A stretch of 64,000 nt of DNA from Janibacter hoylei PVAS-1 (GTDB taxonomy: Bacteria; Actinomycetota; Actinomycetes; Actinomycetales; Dermatophilaceae): positions 1 through 64,000 of the forward strand of contig NZ_ALWX01000014.1 in assembly GCF_000297495.1 (NCBI RefSeq), in the 5' to 3' direction. Numbering within the stretch: the stretch's first letter is position 1; every line of letters starts with the position of its first letter. Below, one piece after another: positions 1-10,200 of this stretch. Under the pieces are notes generated by a model, which did no database searches, was not told the DNA's origin, and saw only the letters and a program-made list of their open reading frames with translations. Position numbers and translations under genes: made by a program.

Positions 1-885
1 ACGGCGAGGTAGTGGGGCCGGACGGGCCGGAGTGGAAGGGCCGTAACAAGCCCCATCGCAAGGATCGTCGTTGGACGCAGGCGTGGAGCCCGGAGCAGAT
101 CGCGCGTCGGTTGCCGATCGACTTCCCGGATGATGAATCCATGCGCATCAGCCACGAGGCGATCTACCAAGCGCTCTACGTCGAGGGCCGCGGTGCGTTG
201 AAGCGGGAGCTGGTCAGTTGCCTGCGCAGTGGACGTGCGCTGCGCGTTCCTCGAGCCCGAAACCGTCAGAAGGCTTGGGGGCACGTGACCGAGGAAGTGC
301 TGATCAGCCAGCGCCCCGCAGAAGCGGAGGACCGCGCGGTTCCAGGCCACTGGGAGGGCGACTTGATCATCGGCCTGGAGCGTTCAGCGATCGGCACGCT
401 GGTCGACCGGACCACGCGCTTCACGATGCTCGTCCACCTGCCGCGGGAGGAGGAGTACCGCCACAAGCAGACCGTGAAGAACGGGCCGGCGTTGGCCGGC
501 TACGGCGCGATCACGATGAAGAACGCACTCGCCGCGACCATGACGACGTTGCCTGAGCAGATGCGGCGATCACTGACCTGGGACCGCGGCAAGGAACTGT
601 CGGCGCACGCCGCATTCAAGGTCGAGACAGGCATCCCGGTGTTCTTCGCTGACCCGCACAGCCCGTGGCAGCGCGGAACCAACGAGAACACCAACGGGCT
701 CCTTCGCCAGTACTTCCCGAAGGGCACCGACCTGTCGCGGTGGAGCAACGACGAGATTCAGGCCGTCGCCATGGCGCTCAACGGACGACCCCGCAAGAGC
801 CTTGGCTGGAAGACTCCCGCCGAGGCCTTCGAGGAGCATCTACAGTCGATGCAAACAGCCGGTGGTGCGACGATCGATTGAATCT
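1..885 (+). mobile_element. IS30-family insertion sequence, left end outside window
   Basis: The stretch carries the IS30-type transposase reading frame, which is already open at the first base, so the left end and N-terminus lie outside the window. The right end is placed at about 880-886, because IS3-type coding similarity resumes there in another frame. The exact inverted repeat was not defined. Confidence 0.75.
3..881 (+). CDS. IS30-family transposase, N-terminally cut by window edge
   Basis: This is a DDE transposase that cuts and joins IS30 ends. Numbering from the GTG at 12, the catalytic triad is visible: D117 in HWEGDLIIG, D191 in LTWDRGKELS and E225 in GTNENTNGLLR. The last two are separated by 33 residues, the usual IS30 spacing. 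The family HTH region should lie upstream; only its end (SPEQIARRL) is present. The frame is open from base 3, so the real start is outside. The copy looks intact within the window and may be active. It has inserted into an IS3 element, which makes it the younger of the two. Confidence 0.85.
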   Translation, partial: GEVVGPDGPEWKGRNKPHRKDRRWTQAWSPEQIARRLPIDFPDDESMRISHEAIYQALYVEGRGALKRELVSCLRSGRALRVPRARNRQKAWGHVTEEVLISQRPAEAEDRAVPGHWEGDLIIGLERSAIGTLVDRTTRFTMLVHLPREEEYRHKQTVKNGPALAGYGAITMKNALAATMTTLPEQMRRSLTWDRGKELSAHAAFKVETGIPVFFADPHSPWQRGTNENTNGLLRQYFPKGTDLSRWSNDEIQAVAMALNGRPRKSLGWKTPAEAFEEHLQSMQTAGGATID

Positions 886-1179
886 GGTCAATTTCGAAGC
901 CGCCGATACGTCCACCGCCTGGGCCGCCACCAGCTCGTCGGGTCCATGGGCCGAGTCGGTGCCTGCGGTGACAATGCCGCGATGGAATCCTTCTTCGCCC
1001 TCCTGCAAAAGAACGTCCTCAACCAACGCCGCTGGGACACCCGCGACGAGTTGCGGATCGCGATCGTCACCTGGATCGAACGCACCTACCACCGCCGACG
1101 ACGACAAGACCGCCTCGGCCGATTGACGCCCACCGAATACGAGACAACCATGACCACACCAGCCGACCAGGCTGCGTGA
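886..1179 (+). pseudogene. IS3-family transposase OrfB, C-terminal fragment
   Basis: The frame encodes the end of an IS3 OrfB integrase core: SGQFRSR, then GSMGRVGACGDNAAMESFF with the catalytic Glu, then LLQKNVLNQRRW and the terminal RRRRQDRLGRLTPTEYE. The first two catalytic Asp residues are missing because the frame begins at the IS30 junction. It is a non-functional relic and may lack any start codon of its own. Confidence 0.75.
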
Positions 1180-1212
1180 CTACCACTGTCACCTATCCGT
1201 GCAGCAGTCCCA
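886..1212 (+). mobile_element. IS3-family remnant, right part
   Basis: The remnant holds the last part of an IS3 orfB plus a right terminus of the ctgtcacctatcc...gcagcagtccc type at 1187-1211, which resembles the ends of actinobacterial IS3 elements. The left part was displaced by the IS30 insertion. The terminus abuts a headless helicase reading frame, so this IS probably broke that gene. Confidence 0.65.
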
Positions 1213-2317
1213 TTCTGCGCTGCGTGGGCTGGCCGAACGCGACGTCAGCATCCAGAGCCTGGCCATGTTCTTCGAGAACACGATCGGAGCCTCCCACAAG
1301 CTCGAGGGATCCATCGACTACGGGGTGGATGAGGTCGACGCGTCATTGATGTCGTTGGCGCAGTCGGCCACGAAGATCATCGGCAGTAGTGAAGGATGGG
1401 CCCGGGGCAAGGGATCCCATGAGGCGAATCTGGCGTCCGTGTATACGGCGATTCGCTACGGGACGACGATTTCCAACGTGCCGATCGGGGTGCCGGAGGC
1501 GCTCCGAGGTTTCACCAGAGATCTGCCATCCTTCGGAGCAGCACGCGGCAGGCGCTCTCTCCAACCTCTTCTGGCAGCGATCTCCGTCGCGGTTCAGGGC
1601 CCTTCGCGCACTTTCGATCACGTGCTCGTGGACGAAGCGCAGGACATCTCGCCGCTGACCTGGGAGATCCTTCGTGCCCGCACCACGGGTAACTTCACGA
1701 TCGTCGGAGACATGAACCAGCGTAGGAACGACGTCGGGTACGGGTCGTGGCAGCGGGTCATCGACACACTAGGGCTGACGGGTCCTGCGGGTGGGGACTG
1801 TGAACCAGTCACCCTCACCCGCGGCTACCGGTCGACTCAGGCCATCCTGGACTTCGCTAGACCATTGCTCCCTGCTTCTCAACGCGGCACCAAGTCTCTG
1901 CAGAGCGGCGGCACGGCACCGGCGGTACGGCGAGCGCCCACTCACAGAGCCAGAAATGGCCTGGTCGAGGAGGAGGCGCTGCGTCTTCGGTCCGCTCACT
2001 CGACAGGTCAGGTCGCGGTCATCGTTCTTCGCAACGAGTTGGACGAGTTCCACACTCACCTGCTGAAAGCCGGCTGGAAGCGCAAGCCTCACCACACGTG
2101 GGTCAAGGCAAGCAAGTCCATCAAGGTGATGACCCCAACGACTGCTCGAGGCCTGGAGTTCGACGCCGTCGTGGTCGTCGAACCGGGAGACTTCCCGCGC
2201 AACGTCGGTCGTGTCGGGCAGTTGTACACCAGCCTCACCCGCGCCAACCGAGAGCTGTCGGTCGTGCACTCCAGGCCACTCCCCGACGAACTCCGCAGGC
2301 ACGGCCGCCGCGGCTGA
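1213..2317 (+). pseudogene. UvrD/HelD-like superfamily 1 helicase, N-terminus lost
   Basis: The frame shows the C-terminal motor motifs of a UvrD-like DNA helicase in order: motif II VLVDEAQDISPLTWE, motif III GDMNQ, motif IV LTRGYRSTQAI, motif V TARGLEFDAVVVVEP and motif VI YTSLTRANRELSVVHS. The Walker A motif and N-terminal region are absent. The reading frame begins inside the IS3 terminus (GTG at 1199), so IS insertion has removed the front of the gene. Family members couple ATP hydrolysis to unwinding; without motif I this remnant should not work. Its position next to defence genes hints that it was once part of the island, for example a UvrD partner of a restriction or NTPase system. 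That is inference. Confidence 0.7.
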
Positions 2318-2338
2318 CTCACCACTTCGTCGACACTC

Positions 2339-2872
2339 TTAAAGCAGCTCTCGAGGAGAACTCGGTATCCGCAGCCCGCGTTCGGCGTAGATGTCCTGAA
2401 GCACCGCAAACGCGCCGTCCGGGGTCAGGTCGCCATCCGCCACTAGTGCGCGAAACAGTTCGACGGTGCCTCTGGTGAGGATCCCCCGGCTCTGGGCGAA
2501 CTCGAAGGCATCCCGGTCATCGGTTACCCACACCGAATCACTCCACTGGTCATCGCTGGTCAGCAAGAAGCATGACTGCGCCTCGCCGAGGTGCTGCAGT
2601 GGTCGGACGCGCGTGCCGCCAAAGACGGTGACGCGCAAATGCTCGACTGCACGCACATCGGCAGGCTCGACGATCTCGATCGGCTCCCCGAGCCACCCTC
2701 GCTCGATGAGCCTCCGAAGGTCGGGCAGATGGCCAGCGGAGGCCTCCGCTTCTGCGGCAACCGCTTCTACCCAGCGGCCACGTCCCCGCAGGTGATCACC
2801 TAGGAGGTCGACTCGCCCCACGCACGCGAAGTTGCACAGCACCGTGTTGTCCGGGAAGACCGCAGCCGCCAT
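2339..2872 (-). CDS. PIN-domain-like protein, putative toxin nuclease
   Basis: The 177-residue protein has PIN-like features: an early acidic residue in VFPDNTVLCNF (D8), an acidic mid-region and VTDDRDAFEFAQSRGI near the C-terminus, where PIN nucleases carry their last metal-binding acids. PIN domains are Mg2+-dependent RNases, often toxins. The gene follows the XRE-ImmA gene with a 3-base gap, so the two form an operon. Pairing of XRE-COG2856 (ImmA) proteins with PIN proteins is a recognised type II toxin-antitoxin-like arrangement. The substrate is unknown. It could instead be a non-catalytic PIN relative, since the full acidic quartet cannot be confirmed by eye. Confidence 0.6.
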   Translation of the reverse strand: MAAAVFPDNTVLCNFACVGRVDLLGDHLRGRGRWVEAVAAEAEASAGHLPDLRRLIERGWLGEPIEIVEPADVRAVEHLRVTVFGGTRVRPLQHLGEAQSCFLLTSDDQWSDSVWVTDDRDAFEFAQSRGILTRGTVELFRALVADGDLTPDGAFAVLQDIYAERGLRIPSSPRELL

Positions 2873-2875
2873 CTC

Positions 2876-3948
2876 TCAGGAGCCTGCGCTCTCGAGCGAC
2901 GCGCGCAGCGACTCAGTGTCTGTGCCCAGCAACGAGGCGTAGGGGCGCAGAGTGGTGTCACCGTCCAGATATGCCTCATACAGGTCGCGACCGAGCGTCG
3001 GTGGCGGTCGATCCTGCATCGCGAGTTGGCTCGCCGCGGAGGCCTCGGCCCCGCGGTCAGCCAACGCCTGAGCCTCACGCATGGTCATGGACTGCAGCGC
3101 CGTCTGCGTCATGCCGTCCACCAGCCTCAGTCTCTTGAGCCGGATCGCCAGCGCACTCGGCGACACCTTGAGATCCAGCACCAGATTGGCGAAGGCGACG
3201 TCATCCAACGAGTCGACCACGACCTCGCGGAGATAGGCCTCCGGCATAAGGAGCGCTGCCGCAAAGGCGTTGGCGCGCTGCTCGCTCTCCCGATGACCGG
3301 CGGCGAAGACGTCTTCGTCGACGTGGATCCCTGGTCGTCCTCCGCCAGTACGTGACCCAGCTCGTGGGCCAGGGTGAAACGTTGCCTTGCGAAGATGGGG
3401 GTCGGCGCTGCCAAGATCGCCACGGCCTCGTCTGTCCGAGCACAGAGGCCGTCCACGGCATCACCAAGGTCCATGATCCCGACATCCACCCCGAAGAGAC
3501 GGTCGATCTCGGAGGCCAGGTCGTCGGCCAGATGCACCTCGCCGCCGATGGCTTCGCGCGCCGAGAGCGCCAGAGCCTCTCCGTCCGCCGCCCACTGACC
3601 TGAGCGAGGCATCTCGACCTTCGTGGTCACTCGCCCGCGCCCCAGTGCAACAGCACTGCTACGGAGCTCCGTGATGCGAGCAGCCATAGCTGCGGCACCT
3701 CCGATGTTGGTACCACCCTCGGCGCGCGCCGCCATCGCGACCGCGTCCTCCTCCCCCGTGAGGAGCCAGTCGACGGAGACATGGCCAAACTCGGCGATCC
3801 TGGCCAAGTCCAGAGAGCTGAACCGACGAGCTCCCGCAAGGGACTTCGACATCTTCGAGGCGTCCAATCCCACCTGCTGGGCGAACTCCCCCTGGCTCAA
3901 TCCGGTGCGTTCCATGACAAGGCGCACGCGTTCCACGGGGGTTTCCAT
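2876..3948 (-). CDS. XRE HTH + ImmA/IrrE metallopeptidase regulator (one frameshift)
   Basis: Residues ~7-65 form an XRE helix-turn-helix (SQGEFAQQVGLDASKMSKSL). Residues ~130-250 form an ImmA/IrrE peptidase domain with the zinc motif HELGH at 195-199. At residue ~207 (bases 3329-3331) the frame shifts: adding one G gives DDQGIHVDEDVFAAGH and then a continuous second half, about 357 residues in total, normal for the family. The deletion is probably an assembly error. Such proteins repress promoters, and in ICEBs1 and Deinococcus the ImmA/IrrE part cleaves a repressor. The start ATG at 3948 faces drmD across palindromes, so it likely controls itself and possibly DISARM. It forms an operon with the PIN gene. 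Confidence 0.8.
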
Positions 3949-3954
3949 GCGACC

Positions 3955-4004
3955 CACACTAGGGGTGTGTTGCGATTTTCGCAACTGTGTGTCAGAGTCC
4001 ACAC
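3955..4004. promoter_or_regulatory. Inverted-repeat cluster between XRE-ImmA and drmD
   Basis: Three perfect inverted repeats lie side by side: CACAC-N5-GTGTG (3955-3969), TTGCGA-TTT-TCGCAA (3970-3984) and GTGTG-N8-CACAC (3987-4004). They sit 7 bases upstream of the XRE-ImmA start and ~60 bases before drmD. This is the expected place for an XRE operator controlling both directions. Binding by the adjacent regulator is inferred, not shown. Confidence 0.6.
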
Positions 4005-4066
4005 CAGAAAGCCCAAGTGGCGTTGGCTCGGCCAGCGTCCTCCTTCCCGTGAATTCGAGGTCACCG

Positions 4067-7000
4067 GTGACTGTCTCAGCTGCCACCAGCACCAACAGTG
4101 CCACCGCGAGCCGACAGCCGCGGCCTGAGCTTCCACAGGCTGGCCATGTGGTCTCCGTCCGCGGGTCCACGTGGGCGGTGACCGAGGTGACCACGCAGGG
4201 CCTCCTGCGCAGCCCGGCCGACGAGACGGCATCCGAGTTGCAGCACCTTGTCTCGCTCCAGTCCCTGGACGAGGACCGGCTGGGCGAAGAGGCAACCGTC
4301 GTGTGGGAGCTTGAGGTCGGACAGTCGATCATCCCCGACCGGGGACTTCCCGAGACTCTGAGCGCCGAGACCTTCGACGACCCCAACACGCTCGGAGCCT
4401 TCGTCGACGCCGTGCGCTGGGGCGCGGTGACTTCGGCGGACGAGCACGCCTACCAAGCGCCGTACCGCTCAGGCGCCAACGTCGAGCCGTATCAGCTCGA
4501 GCCGCTGCGGCGAGCCTTGGCTGCGCCCCGGACCAACCTGCTCCTCGCCGACGACGTCGGGCTCGGCAAGACCATCGAAGCCGGACTCGTCATCCAGGAG
4601 TTGCTCCTACGCCACCGAGCGCGTTCGGTCATCATCGTGTGCCCACCGAGCCTTGCCGTGAAGTGGCAGGACGAGATGCAGGAGAAGTTCGGGCTGGACT
4701 TCACGATCGTCAACTCGGCCACCTTGGCCCAGACCCGCCGGACACATGGCTTGGCGGCCAACCCCTTCCGCCTGTACCCCCGCATCATCGTCAGCATGGC
4801 GTGGCTGCCCACACCCCGAGCGCAGCGCATGCTCAGGGACGTCTACGCGGGCGTGACCGGCGCCAGCACCGCCAAGCGCTATGCCTTCGACATGCTCGTC
4901 GTCGACGAAGCCCACCACGTCGCTCCGGCCAGCCCGAGTGGTGTCGGCGGAGGTCGCGGTTACGCCGTCGACAGCAAGCGGACCATAGCCGTGCGCGAGC
5001 TCGCTGGCGTCTGCGAGCACCGCCTCTTCCTCAGCGCGACTCCGCACAACGGCCACACCGAGTCCTTCACCGCCCTCCTCGAGATGATCGATAACCGGCG
5101 CTTTGCCCGCGGCGCGAAGGTCGACCAGCGTGCCCTTGAGGAGATCAAGGTCCGACGGTTGAAGTCCGACCTACCAGAGATGGGCTTCAAGAAGCGTCAG
5201 GTCAAGCAAATCCCCTTCACCCCGGCGAAGGGGGAAGAGGACGCCTTCGCTCTGCTCACCCGGGTGCTGGAGTCCAGCGCACAGGCAAACGGTCGCCGCC
5301 GGGCCGGCGACATCGTCGCCCTCCTCCTGAAGAAGCGCTTTCTCTCCAGCCCGTGGGCGTTCGCCCTCACCCTGCAGCACTACCTCGCCGCGGACGCCGG
5401 GGCGGGCTGGCCCGACGACATCGATGAGGCGTACTACGACGAGGTGCTCGGCACCGGCCAGAGCGACGAGGAGGAGGGTCACGTCGAGCAGCCTGAGCTG
5501 ACCGCTCTGCGCCAGAGCAAGGGCACCGACCCGCTGGTGTCAGCCACGGACGACGAAATCGACGAGCTCTTGGCCTGGGGCGAGAGCTACCAGCACCAGC
5601 CGGACGCCAAGCTCAGCGCGCTCGTCGAATGGCTCGACAGCATCTGCAGACCGGATGGCAAGCACTGGTCAAACGAGCGCGTCGTCATCTTCACCGAGTA
5701 CTCCGCCACGCTCAGGTGGGTCATGGGAGTGCTCGAGCAGCGCGGATACGGCGACCGCGTGGCCGCCATCGAGGGGTCGACGGACACGGATACGCGCGAG
5801 ATCATCCGCGAGCGGTTCACCACCGAGCCGACCAAGGAGGACATTCGCGTCCTCGTGGCCACGGACGCCGCCGGCGAGGGGATCGACCTGCAGGACTTTT
5901 GCCACCGGATGGTCAACCTCGACGTCCCCTTCAACCCCTCGCGACTGGAGCAACGCATCGGCAGGATCGACCGCTACGGCCAGACCCAGAGTCCTGAGGT
6001 CTTCACCTTCGCCCCCGTGGCCACAGCGAGCACCTACGGAGCGGACCTCGACTTCCTCCAGCGCATCGCGAGCAAGGTCGACACCATCGCGTCCGACCTG
6101 GGCCGTGTCAACCAGGTGATCGACTCGCAGATTCAGGAGCGTTTCCACCCCAACCGCTCCAGGACGGCTCCGTCGACGAGCGATGACAGCAGCGACGGCG
6201 TGAACCGCGCCCTCTCGAGCAACCTCAACCTGAACAAGGAACTGACCGCACTGTCGCGGAACTACGAGGCAAACAAGGTACGCATGCACCTCACCCCTTT
6301 TGCCTCCCGACGAGTGGTCGACACCGCCCTGACTGTGGCGAATCAACCTCCGCTCAAGGTCATCGATGACGACCTCACCGACGCCCAGGTGTTCGCGGTG
6401 CCGACTCTGGGGTCCAACTGGCAGCAGGCCCTGGAAGGACTCGACACCCGACGCGAACCCGGAGTCCTTCGCCCGATCACCTTCGACGACTCAGCCATGA
6501 CCGCCCCCGATGACCTGGACGGAGGTGGGCGACGCCGCGACGACCTCGTCCACGTCCATCTCGGTCATGCCCTCATGCAAAAGGCCTCACGCATCCTGCG
6601 CAGCGCCCTCACCGGCGGCTCGAGCGACCTGCACCGGGTCACCGCCGTCGTCGTTGACGGGCTGCCCACGTCGTGCGTCGCCACGGTCTCCCGGCTCGTC
6701 CTCGTGGGACGTGGAGGCTTGAGGCTCCACGAAGAGGTGTTCCTGACCGGCATCCGGCTTCGTGGCCATACGATGGCGGAGGCCAAGGTCGAGGAGCTGC
6801 TCGACACCGCCCTCGACAGCCCCGGCCTCCAGCTCGCCAGCCACGACGTCCGGGCCGGACTGGCCGACGAGTGGAATGGCAGCACCAGCACCACGTCGAG
6901 GATGCGCACACGACTGGAGGAAGCCGTGCGTCAGCGGGCCACGCAGAAGCAATCAGCCGTCACGGGCGATCTCGCCGCACGCGCCGAAGCAGACGAGGAG

Positions 7001-7294
7001 CGTGCGCGGGGCATCTATGCAGCTTTCCGAGGCGTGCTCGAGGAGTCTGTGGCTGAGCTCTCCGAGCAGATCGAGGCGCAGTCGACGATGCTCTTCGCCG
7101 ATGACCAGCAGCGCCAGCGCCAAAGGGACCTCGTCAAGATGCAGGCCAGGGCTGCGGAACTTGACGACGAAGAGCGGCGCGAGCTCGCTGCGATCCGCGA
7201 GAGGTACGAGGACGTCCGGCAGTTCGTCAGCACCGCCGGAGTCGTCTTCGCCCTCACCCCGGAGGACGCGGTTGCCCGAGGAGGTGCAGCGTGA
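4067..7294 (+). CDS. drmD: DISARM SNF2-type helicase DrmD
   Basis: This is a SNF2-like superfamily 2 ATPase of ~1075 residues. Motifs: I LLADDVGLGKTIEAG (~165), II VVDEAHHV (~280), III FLSATPHNG (~321), V VATDAAGEGIDLQ and VI RLEQRIGRIDRYGQ (~628). The C-terminus (~950-1060) is charged and coiled-coil-like. DrmD is the signature of class 1 DISARM, a restriction system that limits phage replication. The GTG at 4067 was chosen because GAGG lies 6 bases upstream and because the frame further upstream is only the antisense shadow of the regulator gene. GTG 4148 is an alternative start. It overlaps drmMI. Confidence 0.9.
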   Translation: MTVSAATSTNSATASRQPRPELPQAGHVVSVRGSTWAVTEVTTQGLLRSPADETASELQHLVSLQSLDEDRLGEEATVVWELEVGQSIIPDRGLPETLSAETFDDPNTLGAFVDAVRWGAVTSADEHAYQAPYRSGANVEPYQLEPLRRALAAPRTNLLLADDVGLGKTIEAGLVIQELLLRHRARSVIIVCPPSLAVKWQDEMQEKFGLDFTIVNSATLAQTRRTHGLAANPFRLYPRIIVSMAWLPTPRAQRMLRDVYAGVTGASTAKRYAFDMLVVDEAHHVAPASPSGVGGGRGYAVDSKRTIAVRELAGVCEHRLFLSATPHNGHTESFTALLEMIDNRRFARGAKVDQRALEEIKVRRLKSDLPEMGFKKRQVKQIPFTPAKGEEDAFALLTRVLESSAQANGRRRAGDIVALLLKKRFLSSPWAFALTLQHYLAADAGAGWPDDIDEAYYDEVLGTGQSDEEEGHVEQPELTALRQSKGTDPLVSATDDEIDELLAWGESYQHQPDAKLSALVEWLDSICRPDGKHWSNERVVIFTEYSATLRWVMGVLEQRGYGDRVAAIEGSTDTDTREIIRERFTTEPTKEDIRVLVATDAAGEGIDLQDFCHRMVNLDVPFNPSRLEQRIGRIDRYGQTQSPEVFTFAPVATASTYGADLDFLQRIASKVDTIASDLGRVNQVIDSQIQERFHPNRSRTAPSTSDDSSDGVNRALSSNLNLNKELTALSRNYEANKVRMHLTPFASRRVVDTALTVANQPPLKVIDDDLTDAQVFAVPTLGSNWQQALEGLDTRREPGVLRPITFDDSAMTAPDDLDGGGRRRDDLVHVHLGHALMQKASRILRSALTGGSSDLHRVTAVVVDGLPTSCVATVSRLVLVGRGGLRLHEEVFLTGIRLRGHTMAEAKVEELLDTALDSPGLQLASHDVRAGLADEWNGSTSTTSRMRTRLEEAVRQRATQKQSAVTGDLAARAEADEERARGIYAAFRGVLEESVAELSEQIEAQSTMLFADDQQRQRQRDLVKMQARAAELDDEERRELAAIRERYEDVRQFVSTAGVVFALTPEDAVARGGAA

Positions 7295-10200
7295 TGGCTG
7301 GTCGCGTCTCATCCAGACGGCGTGCGCCCAAGGCCTCGGAACAGCATCGCGCGTGGCTGAGTCTCGTCGACGCCGAAGGTCCCTTCCTTTCGGTCCCTGC
7401 TCTCACCCGCCTGTGGCCCCAGGGGATGCCGACGCTGACGGAGCACCAGCGGGCCACCCTCACCGACACCAAGCCGGCGCTGGACGCAGCGTGGGATGCC
7501 TGGCGCATCGACCCAGACGGCGATCTCGGGCGCTACCGCGAGGTCCGGGACCGCTGGGTCCACACCGTGCTCAATGAGGTCGTCGGCTGGGATCAGGTGG
7601 ACTCAGGATCGACACCGGCCGCGGCGACCGTGTCGTCCCCCGACCAGTCGGTGACCGTCTCCCCCACGACGACGTTGGGAGATGCGGAGGCACTCGTGTG
7701 GGTCGTCGACCCGGTGCTCTCGCTCCGCGATCACCTGGACGACGGGTGGGCCACCTCACCGATCGACCGCATGGAGATCATGCTCCGCGCGAGCCGAGTG
7801 CCGATCGGGATCGTCTCCGATGGCCGGTGGTGGGCGCTCGTCAGCGCTGCCGAAGGGGGTCTTGCCGCCTCAGGCATCGTCGATGCCTTAACGTGGATCG
7901 AGGAAACCACCGTCCGTGATGCCTTCCTCCACCTCGTCGACCCGCTCCGTCTGATCGGCGGCGCCGAGGCTGACCGTCTGCCAGCACTCTTCGTCGAGTC
8001 CGTCGCCGCAGCAGAGGAGATCACCACCTCACTCGGTGTGCAGGTCAGGCGTGCCGTCGAGCTCGTGATCTCGGACTTCTCGAGGGCTGGGGCGACCGCC
8101 CGCGCCCTCGGCGACCCAGATCCCCTGCCCGACGACGGGGCCGAGATCTACGAGGCCGCCGTCACGGTCATGATGCGAGTCGTCTTCCTGCTCTTCGCCG
8201 AGGAGCGTGGGCTCCTGCCAGAGGGATCCCTCTACTCCGCCGGCTACGGGCTGGCCACGCAGTTGGATCATCTCGATGACCGAGCGCGCCACGAAGGTGA
8301 GGAGGCCCTCGACGGGACCCACCAGACGTGGCACCGTTTGCTCGCGACCTCGACTGCGTTGCACAGGGGCTCGACCTTCGAGGACATGCGCCTGCCCGCG
8401 TACGGAGGTTCGCTGTTTGACCCGGAACGTTTCACCTTCCTGACGACGACCACCTCGAGTGGCGGCCTCTCGGTGATGGTCAGTGATCGCGTCATGCGAG
8501 CTGTCCTCGACGCCGTCCAGGTCGCTCGCTTGTCCGGTCAGGACGCACGCCGGATCTCCTTCCGCGACATCGATGTCGAGCAGATCGGCTACATCTACGA
8601 AGGCCTGCTCGGCTACACCTGCACGCGCGCCACCTCTCTGACCGTCGGCCTGATCGGCAAGGAAGGTTCCGAGCCCGAGGTGCCAGTCTCCGTCCTGGAC
8701 GATCTCGCTGAGCGGCACGGCGCATCCAGCGACCCCGACGGAGAGCTCGCCGCGGCGATCATCGCCTGGGCCAAGACACATCAGCCTGCCAGCACCCTGC
8801 AGTCGAAGGCAGCCCTGAAGAAGGCGCTCGCGTCGTCTGACTCCATGGAAGGAGTCGAGCAGGCACTGCGCGCGGTGGCTCCTCATGACGAGCAGGTCCG
8901 CGAGGCATTGCGCCCGTGGATCGGCGCGATCCGACGTGATCTGCGGGGTCGCCCCGTCGTGGCGCATCCCGGCGACCTCCTCGTCGTCGAGACCCCCTCG
9001 CGCAGCAATGCCGGCGCTCACTACACGCCTCGCGATCTCGCCGAATCGGTGGTCCAGCACGCTCTCGATCCGCTGTGCTACCGCCCCGGGCCACACCAGA
9101 CCAATGACCGGGACCAGTGGCAGATCCTCCCACCCGAGGACCTGCTCGACCTGCGCATCGCCGACATCGCCTGCGGCTCTGGAGCCTTCCTCGTGGCAGC
9201 TGCCCGGTACCTCGGTGCACGACTCGTCGAGTCGTGGCAACGCCACGAGCAGTCCGTCCACGGATCGGCTGAAGACGTGCGCATCCAGGCGGTCCGCCTC
9301 GTCGTGGCGAACTGCCTCTACGGAGCCGACATCAATGCGATGGCCGTCGAGATGTGCAAGCTCTCCCTGTGGCTCGTCTCTCTGGACCGCCACGAGCCCT
9401 TCTCCTTCGTCGACGACAAGATCATCGTCGGAAACTCCCTGCTCGGCCTGACGAACCTGCGCCAGCTGGAGGAGCTGCACATCGAGCCGCACTCACGGCA
9501 GGATGCCGGGCGGTGGAGCCTGACCGACGACAACGAGCTCGACCTCAGCCTCGACATCGACGAGCACCTCTCTCAGGCACTCCGCCTCCGCTCTGCCTTG
9601 CGCGGGGTCATCGCGGAGGGCGACGCCCAGCGCGATGGTCGGGCGAAGCGCCGCCAGCTCGCCCGTTTCCGCGGCGAGGTGGCGCCTCTCAAGCGCGTCG
9701 CCGACGCTGTGATCGCCACGGGCCTGCGCCTCGGCGGCAAGCGCGGCCGGGCGCTGGACGAGGCGTACGCCGACCTCCGGGCCGTCGTCCGCTCCGACGA
9801 CGGCAGCGACAACAGCCTCCTCGCGCGTCGGGTGGAAGCCGGTCTCACGCCAGCCGTGCAGACCGACTACGAGCGGTGGCAGCCGCTCCACTGGCCGCTC
9901 GAAGTCCCCGACGTCATGGAGCGCGGCGGCTTCGACGCCATCATCGGCAACCCGCCCTTCCTCGGAGGGAAAAAACTCTCCCCCGCGTTGGGTTCCAACC
10001 TTCGCGAGTGGCTGGTGAATATCTTGGCACAGGGGCAGAAGGGCAACGCAGACCTCGTCGCGTACTTCTTCCTGCGGGCTGTTACGCTACTCAGCCCCAA
10101 CGGGGTTATCGGACTCATCGCGACCAACACGCTTGCTCAAGGTGACACCCGGGAAGTTGGTCTCGACCGCTTGGTCTCCGATGGCTTCACCATCATCCGC

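Noticed and set aside
8029-9492. 487-codon minus-strand frame opposite drmMI
   Set aside because: It is low-complexity, a product of high GC and opposite well-supported methyltransferase motifs.
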